NCBI GenBank assembly: GCA_012656075.1
Contig: JAAKBF010000164.1
Coordinates: 186,001 to 250,000 of the forward strand
Reading direction: 5' to 3'
Source: Phytophthora hibernalis
Taxonomy: Eukaryota; Oomycota; Peronosporomycetes; Peronosporales; Peronosporaceae
DNA length: 64,000 bases
In this document: in pieces, positions 20,852 through 30,771 of the stretch
Layout of the letters: each line of letters starts with the position of its first letter
Numbering within the stretch: the first letter of the stretch is position 1
Made by a program: the position numbers and the translations under genes
Notes under the pieces: generated by a model
Told to the model about the DNA's origin: nothing
What the model saw: the letters and a program-made list of their open reading frames with translations, nothing else
Databases searched by the model: none

Positions 20852-21833
20852 TGAGGATCGATCATGGCTGTCAGACAGCTGTGGCACGCGGTTTGCAGGA
20901 GTTGACAAGTTGACGCTTTGGATGCGTGCGTTTTGCTACTCGTGGCGTTGCCCTTCCAAGTCGAGGAGGTTCTCCACGTCGACTACCTCAACATTTGAGA
21001 TTGTATGCGTCGGCAGAGCGGCATATGTGAATGCTCCTCGCCAAGCTCAACGATCGAGGTTGTGGAACTCTCCTTCGATAAGACGCATACTTTTTCATAT
21101 ATACCCATAGCGCGTCTTGGTACGCCTCCTTGCACTGTATTAAGACGCGAGCGAACGCCGCGGCTGGCGTTCTCCAGCTGCAGGACCAAAAATCGCTACG
21201 AGTCACTACAGACACTCTCTTGACAGCCATCGCCCAGCTGCTCGTCTGGCAATCAGCACTAAAAAACGACTTTTAATCTCATTTAATACTAGCACCTGAA
21301 CTGGAAGGTTTAAAAATTAATCAATATATTAAAAGTTCAATAGATGCTGAATAAAAAATTGGTAACGCATTACCCTTAAAAATATACCTATTGGTAGTTT
21401 AATATATAATATTAGTTTATATCCAAAACAAGGGGTAAATTAATGATAATAAATTAATAAAAATCAATATTTTAATTATATTGGTAATTTAACTGATTTA
21501 GAATCCATTTTTTAGCCACGCTGGACAAGGCCGTCAAAGTGTTGTACTGTATTGACATTGTCCCTGGGTCGGGTAGACCTACACGCATTGTGGCGAGGCT
21601 CCACATCGTGCCAGATTGCGGAAATTCTTTCAGCGCAAGCTGTTGCTGCACTATTGATGACAGCGAGCGATGTGCTTTTCGTCGGCGGCATGTGGTGTTC
21701 GAGCGGCGATAGGCTGTGGTGGTGTCATTCAGCAATCTTGTCGACTAATGCGACTACTGAAACAGGTGTGCCCATCTTCAAGGAAAAGTTACCATCGACA
21801 ATCGATGCATTCGATTTTATCTCGTCCTAAATA

Positions 21834-21995
21834 CAGAGTTCCCCGGCAAAGAGAGAAAGGTGGGACCAATAAATTCTCCCAGGTTAAAAGATTTGCAAAC
21901 GGATTTGTATTCCGATAGAGAAAGGCTTTGGGACACATGTACTAATTTTGCAAGGTAAATCACTGATTACGGTTCTCCTTTGCCGGGGAACTCTG
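21834..21995. mobile_element. MITE, Tc1/mariner-like, copy 4 (inverted)
   Basis: Same 162-bp element, with TA at 21832-21833 and 21996-21997. Confidence 0.8.
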
Positions 21996-22047
21996 TAATG
22001 ACGTCCTGCACTGCGAGATTTTGAGTGCAAGAGACTATCATGGACAC

Positions 22048-22124
22048 AGTATGGGATTGCTGCACTGACAGTGTCACTGGTGTCACTGACACTAGTGACA
22101 CTGTCAGTGCAGCAATCCCATACT
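22048..22124. repeat. Perfect 31-bp hairpin at the end of the amplified region
   Basis: AGTATGGGATTGCTGCACTG... at 22048-22078 pairs perfectly with 22094-22124 around a 15-nt loop. Only one arm exists in the other spacer copies, so the second arm was made here, as expected from fold-back template switching at a breakpoint. Confidence 0.85.
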
Positions 22125-23683
22125 ATATTGGGAAAACGTTGATGTATTGTGGCCGGTGGTGATAATTATCCCATTTCCTAGTACTAAACATATGTACTAA
22201 TATTAGTGTTTTATAATAGCATGACTAACAATGCTATTTTTACGCTTTCAATTTGCGATCGTTAGTACCGAAATATATTCTTTGTTAAGGGATACACCCC
22301 ATCGGAGAAGATACTACGCCGCTCCGTTTATGGACACCAAGTCGACCGGAACTCATACTGTTCTCCAAATTCTTCGTCTATCCCCAGCTTCTTCATCTTC
22401 TTCATGTACAAACGATGTATATAATTCTTCTCTCATGTCCACTCCCCTAGAGTCAAGCGGGGCGACCGACTGGTGGTACACGCGCCACTGGAGAAGTGAA
22501 AATATTGTTGTATCCCTTAACAAAGAAAGCATAGTGTAGTGGTTTGCTGAATATCCGGTAGTGCTATTCAAATCGCTAAAATATGCGTTATTTGTTATAT
22601 TACCGGTTGTACCCTAGCGATCGATGTGTGGTTCTGCTGCCTTCTTCTCTTCCTTCTCTCTCGTTTTTCTACTGGTAGTTCACTACTATCCTAGGTCGCG
22701 AACGATCGGTGCTTCTGCTGCCTTCTTGTCTTTGTTTCGCTTGTACTCGAATGCCTTCGTCCGAGAAACAACCACCAGGATGTTCCTGAGAGGACGTCTA
22801 TGTAGCGCTTCAAATCAAAAAGTTCCCTATGCCGTGTGCGCTAAACCTGCTGTAGCACTCTCGACAAAATGAGATTGCATCTCGGGGTAGCAATTTACGG
22901 ATATGAATGGCCCCAGCATGCCAGACTAAACGTTCCACCTAGTTTTGACAAAACATTGCTGTCCACCCACCTACATATATAATATCATTGGCCAATCAGA
23001 GACAACCGCAAACTTCTGAAAGACTTGGCACCTGGCAAAAGTGATTTAGAGTAGAGTGCCAGATCTATCATACTTTTGCGGTAGGTTACTCTGAGGGCTA
23101 TGATCGCGCGTGCTGCAGCTAGGTCTAATACAAAAGCTATCTCCACCTACGCGAAGACCTAGTAGTACAAGTAGCTGAGAAAATAGACTGTCAAATCAAG
23201 CATGTATTTTTAAGCAGTTTCTGGTTGTTGTCATGTGCAGCTCAGTGAATCGGAGTTTGTTTTGGGGGGCTTTTGCACTATCAATCCACTTCTAGTTTCG
23301 AGCCCTAAATTACATTTCCGATGTAACACAAGTGCTGTTTCAAGCAATGCAAAGAGCAGCTATCTTTTTTTAAAAATGAAATGGTGAGATATATTGTGTA
23401 ACTGTTCTCCATGGACTTAAAGTGAGCAACTATTAACGTACTCGCCCTATTAGAAACCCGGGCACAATTGAATAGTGCCAATAAACTGAAAAGGGATGTA
23501 TTCGGGTAGAGGGTTGTATTCCATCAGGTATAAAACGCATATGTGTCAACTACAGCAACGCCGTCAAATACATCGCTATGACATGTAGATTGAGCTGCCC
23601 GCTTCCAAAACCTCAATGAACTGCTTTAGAACATCATTTTTTGTTTAATGGAATGGATACCCAGCGTATACACTCTATATTAC
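22125..23683. other. Intergenic region, no gene recognised
   Basis: The first 60 bases (TTGGGAAAACGTTGATGTAT...) match the segment after the TIR element in spacer II. It then holds a TIR element (22278-22527) and about 1.1 kb of unrecognised, AT-leaning DNA with only short unconserved ORFs, up to the 5' LTR. Confidence 0.5.
22278..22527. mobile_element. Small TIR element (250 bp)
   Basis: A perfect 19-bp inverted repeat TTCTTTGTTAAGGGATACA (22278-22296) / complement (22509-22527). The interior is non-coding or holds one short ORF with a Ser-rich stretch. The target duplication is not clear. Confidence 0.6.
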
Positions 23684-24052
23684 TGTAAGGATCCTTTCGA
23701 CTGTGAGTGCGTCAAAAAGCCATGCTTCCAATCAGTCTGGCTGGTTTCACGCTGCAGAGCTTGGCAGCGATGTGCTGGAAGTGTGCGTGCCACGTCAACG
23801 ACGTGGTTAAGTTAGCGCACAAAAGTTCGAACAGCACACTCGTCGGCATCGAGGTCATCGCTTGGATTGTCCTCTTCCCGCTGCATGTGACTATATGAGG
23901 CTTGCGTGTAGGAGCTAGATGTAGCCTAGCGAACTAGAACTCCTGTTCACTTTGAATTCATTCTATAACTCCCCTCAAGTCCAAGCCCCTTCGTTACTAC
24001 TACCTACACCGTCCTCTGTCAACTCCGTTCATCCCAAAGTGCTATCGTCGTA
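23684..24052 (+). repeat. 5' LTR of gypsy element 1
   Basis: Begins TGTAAGGAT and is matched by 28905-29273. The true 3' limit may extend to about 24062 (CTAACA), since homology to the other LTR ends at GTCGTA. Confidence 0.8.
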
Positions 24053-24339
24053 GGGTCTAACATTTGGTAGCACGTGTTGGTCCAGTACCCGAGTTAGTGT
24101 GGTCCACACACAGAGTGACGCGTGCCACGTCACTCTTTGAAGCTGAGTTTGTGCGTCGAGCCGCTGTGCCCGCCTACAATCGTTGTGTCGTCGAACCAGC
24201 TGTGAGAGTGCCCGTGTTGAGTACGAAGCAACATTGATGCAGAATTGACCTGTATGATGACGGAGATGACTACGCTGTTTCGTCAGCAGTAAGAACTGTT
24301 GGACAAGTTGGTTAACCGTCCACCAGCTGAGAAACGAGT

Positions 24340-24936
24340 GTAGGCATTTCGTTTAAATACAGCGGTGCGCTGGACGAGAGCCTAGAACTCTTCTTGGACC
24401 AGGCGCGCTTGTTCTTCGAAGCCAAGGATATCGACAACACCCATAGCAGTAACAGTCGGCGTGTCCTAGCTATGATGGTGTCTAACCTGCACGATCAGGT
24501 TGCTGCATGGTACATCACGCAGCGAGGCACTATCCACACGATTGAGGAGCTCACCGATGCATTACGACGCGAGCTTATTGCCGCCGATTTGCAAGGAAGA
24601 TTGCGCGACGCGCTCTACCAGCTCAAGCAACGCGATGGACGTGATCTCGCTGATTTTGTAACTCGATATCGACAACTGATTATGTGCGTGAAGGAGATGA
24701 GTGAGATTGACAAGATTGCCCTATTCACCAGAGGTTTGGTGAGTCAGACACGTGCCAACGTGGTCTACCGTCGGTGTACCACAATTCGTGATGCGATAAG
24801 TGTCGCTATGGAATACGAGTGTGCGCGTCCCCAGCAACATCAAACCCAGGGTGGAAGTCCATTTCGCGGCAGGCTGGCATTTAATGACCTACAAAACCAA
24901 GGGCAACGCTATGAACCTGGTCCGGAGCCTATGTAA
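24340..24936 (+). pseudogene. Gag of gypsy element 1
   Basis: The open frame shows the typical gypsy Gag capsid pattern (GALDESLELFLDQARLFFEA, then NLHDQVAAWY and DALYQLKQRDGRDLADFVTR). These features match retrotransposon Gag proteins that coat the RNA in virus-like particles. The frame runs from before 24355 to the stop at 24934-24936. No clear ATG was found because the 5' part is decayed, and nucleocapsid sequence follows in another frame. Confidence 0.75.
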
Positions 24937-24949
24937 ATTGGTCAGGGCG

Positions 24950-25698
24950 ATTTGTGTCGCGTGACTAATGTATCCAGCGTAACCTGTGTTTTTTGCAAAG
25001 CCAGGCTACCGTATGTCCAACTGCCGTCAGCGAGATACAAATGAGCGCCCAGCTGGCGAATTTGCGCGACAACGTGTTGGTAACATGCATGAAGCCGAGG
25101 ATCCTGAAGTATTTGATCGACTGACTGTCAATGTAGTCGGCATCTCTGGTTCTGGACGACACCAGCTACATCGAAAACCAGGAGCAATCGGTAATCGCGA
25201 AGTGGTCATTCTCTTGGATAGCGGTGCGGTCCACAACGTGATTCGCAAAGGACTCAGTAAGATGATATCTGTTTTGACGGGTACGTCCTTGACGGCATGA
25301 TATTCTCGGAATGGGATTTACCTCCCACACATGGTATCATTTTTGGTAAACCATTTTTCGACGAGTACAACCCAGTCATTAATTGGAGAACTCAAGACGT
25401 TCAGCTAGACGAGGGTCTACGCAGTCTTGTCGCCGCGTTTCAAGCAGAGATGGACGAGTTCGAGAAAGCAGTGCGTGCTGCAGACCCCGAGGAGGACCGC
25501 ATAGCGAACGACCGGGGTGGATTCTTCGCGGAAGACATACACCCATCCTTGCTGAGTGTTGAAGATCAAGCGTTCCTCGACGAGTACCAAGTAAGCCCCG
25601 AGTTTGACGAGATTTTGAAACCAGGGGCGGACCCACGCGAGACGCCACTGTTTTCGGAGCGGTCAGTGGTGCGGCATTTGAGAAGAACCAGAAGCTAG
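24950..25698 (+). pseudogene. Nucleocapsid/protease remnant of gypsy element 1
   Basis: A degenerate zinc knuckle (FFAKPGYRMSNCRQRD, missing the first Cys) is followed by an aspartic protease core VVILLDSGAVHNVIRKGL near 25200-25250. The downstream GIIFGKPFFDEYNPVINW block is usual after the protease in oomycete gypsy elements. Two frames are needed, so it is broken. It would have processed the polyprotein. Confidence 0.65.
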
Positions 25699-25726
25699 GC
25701 TCATACAAAGAAGTTTACGTGTCAAT

Positions 25727-27360
25727 GTGTCGTCATCGTCATCGTCGGAAGCGGTTCCTGCATTTCTGAGTTCGCTATTGGATGAATATGCTGAAGTTTT
25801 GCCTGCTGAACTACTTGACACAATTTCTAAGAAAAGAGCGGTTGAGTTTGACCTCACTATGAAGCCGGGCGCGAGACCAAGCACACGGGCTCTATTCCAG
25901 CTTTCGCAAACAGAGCAGGATGCGTTAAATGTATTTGTGGACAAGCTGTTGCGCAAGGGCTGATTGTAAGTATCGGATTCGCCGTGGGTGACTAACAGTT
26001 TCGGCGTTCAAATAAGGATGCAGTAACGGGAGCTGCACCGAGCCGTTCACAGTGGATAAAAAGCAGAAACAGAGCGTTGCCTATTCGCTGGGTAGTGGAT
26101 TATCGCTACGTCAAAATCCAAGCGGAGGGACCCAAAATTCCGTTGCCACGGATCGATGAGCTTTTCGACCGTATGGTAGGGTACTCGATTTTCTCTACCA
26201 TCGATCTCGCTCAGGGCTACCATCAAATGCAAATTGCGTTAAGTATACTGACTTTAGAACCGACAAGGAGACCTACCACTGGTGTGTGGCTCCGATGGGT
26301 ATTAGTGGAACGCCGGGTGCATGGTCGCGGCTAATCAGACTGCTCTACAAGAAGTTTACTTATGTCGTGGTGTATCTCGACGACCTGTACATCTACTCTC
26401 GATCTGCACCTGAACACCGTGATCACTCGCGTTAAGTACTCAACGCCGTCAGAGCTGAAACGTTGTATGCAAAGCGCAATAAGTGTGTATTTGGAGCGGA
26501 ATCAGTGGACTTCCTGGGTCACACGGTGTCGAAGGAAGGTCTTCAAGTCGACAAGCGAAACCGTTGGCGATTCAGCCGTTACCGGAACCAACCACATCGA
26601 ATCAACTTCTTAGCTTCCTGGGACTGGCCAGCTATTACCGTCGTTTCATTTGCGATTTCGCGTAGATTGTGCTACCCCTGAGCAAGCTAGAGAAGAAAAC
26701 AGTGACGTGGCCGTGGGGCAGCGAGCAGCAACAAGCATTTGTCCAACTCAAGCTCCTTCTGCATCAAGCCCCTGTATTGCAACTTCCCGACTTTGACAAG
26801 CCGTTTGTGATGACTAGAGATGCGCATGGGCGATGCTGTGGTGGTGTTTTGTCACAACGACGCGATGATAATGATCTCCCGTTGCGTTCTTCTCGAAGCA
26901 ATTCTCGGCAGCTGGACCGTACACGAGCAAGAGCTCTTTGCAATCAAATTGGCGCTCTCTAAGTGGCGTCACTATTTGTATGACCGCAAGTTCGACATTT
27001 TCACGATCAACTCAGCGTGTTCATGGTTTCTACAACACCCACAAGTTTCAGGTAAATTGGCACGCTGACTGGATTTTTGGACAATTTACCTTTACGCTTC
27101 ATCACGTGAAAGGTGCCTCCAATGTATTAGCAGATGCACTGTCCAGACCGGCAGAGCCTCTCCCATTGACTGTGGCCCCTGATTCTGCGGCGGGTATACG
27201 TCCTACTGTTCACGAGTGCAATGATAGTTGCGCCACCGCTGACAAGTTTCTGCGTCGTCACAAGACCTCGAACCTCCGGCTTTCTCTGTTACCAGGTTCT
27301 GACTGCCAGTTGCTTATTGATGACGACTTTCGGGGAGAGGTGATGCGGTGCCGGTATTAG
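25727..27360 (+). pseudogene. Reverse transcriptase and RNase H remnant of gypsy element 1
   Basis: The order is RT entry segment (LDEYAEVLPAELLD, about 25770), RT palm (RWVVDYRYVK..., STIDLAQGYHQMQ near 26190), the catalytic YLDD motif near 26365-26385, the RT thumb (SFLGLASYYRRFI), and RNase H (TRDAHGRCCGGVLSQ, EQELFAIKLALSKWRHYLYD, ASNVLADALSRP). At least four frame changes and stops are needed to read through. It is inactive. Confidence 0.8.
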
Positions 27361-28870
27361 TGGTGCCGGGGTGGTCCCGATGCATGTGGGCGAAGCAGTT
27401 ATCTCTGTCACGAAGGTGCATCTGGAACCAGTCACCAAGCGTTTGTTCAAACAAGGTTATCAACGGGACCCACTGTATACTCGTTTGGACAAGTCGTCGC
27501 CTTCTATGAAGGTCTCGGCGGGCACACTGCGCTGGGATCAAGATTTGGTGAACATCGAAACTAGTGATGCTCTCCGTCGACTATATGTTCTCGATTATGG
27601 GGACTTGCGGTTGCATTATTGGCGGACTTTCATGATGGACCCGTAGCTTCATACTCTGTTATCCGTCGAACACAACTCAAATTACCCCAATGATATTATT
27701 GTCCAACCCTTCTAGAAGACGTGTGGAATTACGTGCAGAGCTGTGCTACGTGCGCTCGTTTCAAGTCAAGCAGTTTGCGGAAGAATGGCACTACCAGTTC
27801 CGTCAGAGTGCTGGAAGATCGCCGGCATTGACTTCGTTACAGGACTTCTGGTATCGTCAGGCTACGATGCAATTTTTGTTTTGTATTGATCACCTCAGCA
27901 AGCGCCCCAAGTACGCGCCGACGTACTCAACGGCGACAGCAGCTAAATCTGGAGCCATATTTTTCGATTCGGTAGTGCGTCACCACGGTCTTCCGGCGGC
28001 TATTGTGAGCGACCGAGACCCAAAGCTCACTGGGTCATTCTGGCGAGAACTGATGCGCATCATGTGAGTGAAGTTCCGCATGACAACAGCATTCTGTGTC
28101 CAAGCAGACGGCCAAACAGAACGACAGAATCGCGTGATGGAAGATGGCCTCCTTTGTATGGTTTCTATTCACGGTAATAATTGGTCGGAAGTGCTGGACA
28201 CGGTGGAGTACGCACACGCCACGCTGGTAAATGCGTCCACCAAGATGTCTCTGTTCCAGATTGATACTGGTCGGCTGGCACGTAGTCCAGGTGTTATTGT
28301 GGAGACAAGGAATGACTACAACGCTAACTTCATTCAAGAACGGCAACGTGTGATTGAGAGAGCACAACACAATTTGGTGGAAGCTAAGCGCCGATCGAAG
28401 AAGTACTATGATCAGCGGCGAAGTGGAGTTAAGTTAGAAGTGGGGACGGGGTATACCTCAGCACGAAGGGTCTGCCGTTGGCTCGTGGGACCCGTATCGA
28501 CAAAGACAAGTTGTCTGCTCGCTTCGTGGGTTTATTTCTCATAATAGCGATGGCGAACGACAATGTGGCTCGCGTGGAGCTTCCGCGGTCGATGCGATGT
28601 CTTCACGACACGTTCAATATCGACGTTATTCGACACTATATGGTGTCACCACCAGAATTTACTACAGGGCCATTGCCGAAGGTGCTCCCGTGCACTTCGC
28701 TACGGAAAACGATGACGGTGATCTGTATGTCATCGATCGGCTTGTGAAGGTCCGCATTCGCAGTCGCAAATGGTGTACTGGCAAGGACTTCCGGATAGTG
28801 AGGACGCCTAGAAAACGAAGCCAACATTCAACGCGTAGCCCTGGAAGGCGCTGCTTGAAGACTTGCACCA
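27361..28870 (+). pseudogene. Integrase remnant of gypsy element 1
   Basis: The integrase core is visible in pieces: LTSLQDFWYRQ/FLFCIDHLSKRPKY, HHGLPAAIVSDRDPKLTGSF (second catalytic Asp, near 28010) and QADGQTERQNRVMED (catalytic Glu, near 28115). A C-terminal region with LHDTFNIDVIRHYMV and a weak chromodomain-like tail follows. Stops at 28065 and elsewhere break it. Confidence 0.7.
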
Positions 28871-28904
28871 GCATCGTCGCCGGCGCAAAGTCTCTAGGGG
28901 AGGA

Positions 28905-29273
28905 TGTAAGGATGCTGTCGACTGTGAGTGCGTCAAAAAGCCATGCTTCCAATCTGTCTGGCTGGTTTCACGCTGTAGAGCTTGGCAGCGATGTGCTGGA
29001 AGCGTGCGTGACACGTCAACCACGTGGTCGAGTTAGCGCACAAAAGTTCGAACAGCACACTCGTCGGCATCGAGGTCATCGCTTGGATTGTCCTCTTCCC
29101 GCTGCATGTGACTATATGAGGCTTGCGTGTAGGAGCTAGATGTAGCCTAGCGAACTAGAACTCCTGTTCACTTTGAATTCATTCTATAACTTCCCCCAAG
29201 TCCAAGCCCCTTCGTTACTACTACCTACACCGTCCTCTGTCAACTCCGTTCAACGCAAAGTGATATTGTCGTA
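28905..29273 (+). repeat. 3' LTR of gypsy element 1
   Basis: Matches the 5' LTR from TGTAAGGAT to GTCGTA with about 15 differences. It follows the polypurine tract at 28895-28904. Confidence 0.8.
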
Positions 29274-30771
29274 CGAAACATTCGGGTCAAACAATTACCA
29301 TCCTCCGACGGCACGCGTCGCGAGATTATTCGCACACGGCAAGCTTGCTATTCGAGGGTTGCGGAATCGAGAGAGCTCTGTCTTGTCCGCTTTTTCTCAT
29401 TTGTTGACTTCATATAAAGTAGCGAAGGTGTTTTTAACCTTTCAGTACGGTTAAGACCTGGACTACTACTTCATCGGCCGAGGGGTTTTAATCGGGCGAG
29501 TACGTAAATATCTTGCTAGATATGCGTAGAGACCATGAACCTCGCCGTTTGTGAGAACTGCGAATCCCCGGTTCTAAAGGTCCGGACCCCGAATAGTTTA
29601 TCCTCGATATTTCCGTTCCGATGTTGCAATACTTGTATTACTAGTAAGTGCCACAGTGAAAAAATTCGAACGTATTTTGTAAGATAAATTAACCGTGGCG
29701 CGGTTTATTATGCTACCTAGTTCTTGCCAAGAACTTCTTGGTAGTGTGGAGTAGCGCCTTAGCAGAAATCTGCCAAGTCGTCCTCGCACAAGCCCTTCGC
29801 GCTAACGTCGGGCAAATTCCCGGTTGTTTGAGTAGCGTATCTCTGGGTGGGTGTGATCTAAGTGGTTAGGAACCTTGAAGTGTGCTCCTCAGGCGCAGCG
29901 CGGATTCTCCTCGCTCTGCGTCGCTCTTACTTTGACGTCTCACTCGTGTATGACGACGTCCTCTCCTCTTTGACCTTGGGCGTGCGGCGTTATCGGGCCG
30001 GCGTTTCCTCGGTTGTGCACGGCGTTATCGGGCCAATGCGTTCTTCGTCTTTGGCGTCGGGTTATCAGCAACGCCTGGACGGTATCGTTTAACGTGTCCC
30101 TCCTATTGGGCACGGGATGTTGGGGTTGAGTACACCGCTCCAGCAGCGGACGACGGGGCCGGTTATCCTGGGGCTCTTCTCGGTCGAGGCTGCTGGCACT
30201 TGGGACGAAGGAAATCCACTTGCGTATCACAAAGAGAATTCGGGACTGAGCCTATGTTGTCCTATCCTATCCATGCCTTCCTCGCCACTCGTTGGTCTTC
30301 CGGCTCCCTTCCTATCACTTCCCGCTGTGCTTACCTATCATCGTTGTCCTGATTTACCCTGATCACGTGACCCAGTTGCCACATCGGGGTCCGTCGAGTT
30401 GCCAGATCGGGGTCCGTCAGTCAGGGCTGTCGGTCGAGGCGTAAACATTGTCTCCGACCGTGGTTCCCGTGTCGCAGTCCTCGTCCCACGGTTGCATATA
30501 AACGGGGCGGGGCCGCTGTCTGATCCGTCTCCGTCTTTCTTGCGGAAAATTCCGTTTCCCGTCGCTCTGGGTCGACATCCATCAAAACGGTCAGCCAGAC
30601 TTCGTCACTCTCCGGTACTCCACTTTTACGTCGGCATTCCGCGTTGCACCGCCCTCCGACAGGCCGCTTCTCCACATCCGTCCCGCGGGCGCGTGCGCAT
30701 CGCGGCAGAACCCGTCTTATCGTTAGCCTGCTTACCGTCTCGCCTTGTGTTGTCCTGTCTGCTCGCAGGTC
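29274..30771. other. Region between the two gypsy elements, possible LTR of element 2
   Basis: No gene is recognised. A long GC-rich stretch (29860-30770) leads into the plus-strand ORF and has a TATA-like GCATATAAACGGGG near 30494. If the minus-strand element 2 is intact on this side, its 3' LTR should lie here. No matching 5' LTR copy occurs on the other side, so I could not delimit it. Confidence 0.4.

Larger units (their letters stand above)
20852..22124. repeat. Inverted spacer I, third copy, ending in a fold-back
   Basis: Reverse complement of distal spacer I, with the same deletion of about 430 bp as at 18968 (near 21679), the MITE at 21834-21995, and several small insertions (for example GTCG for GCG near 20979). 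It ends at the perfect hairpin 22048-22124. Confidence 0.75.
23684..29273 (+). mobile_element. Decayed Ty3/gypsy LTR retrotransposon 1
   Basis: Two direct LTRs (23684-24052 and 28905-29273) flank, in order, Gag, protease, reverse transcriptase, RNase H and integrase remnants on the plus strand. The order RT-RNH-IN defines Ty3/gypsy. The LTRs differ at about 15 positions by eye over 369 bp, so the insertion is not recent. Multiple stops and frameshifts break every domain. A purine-rich tract AGGGGAGGA directly precedes the 3' LTR. No target-site duplication is visible; the 3' LTR appears clipped by the next element. Confidence 0.9.
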
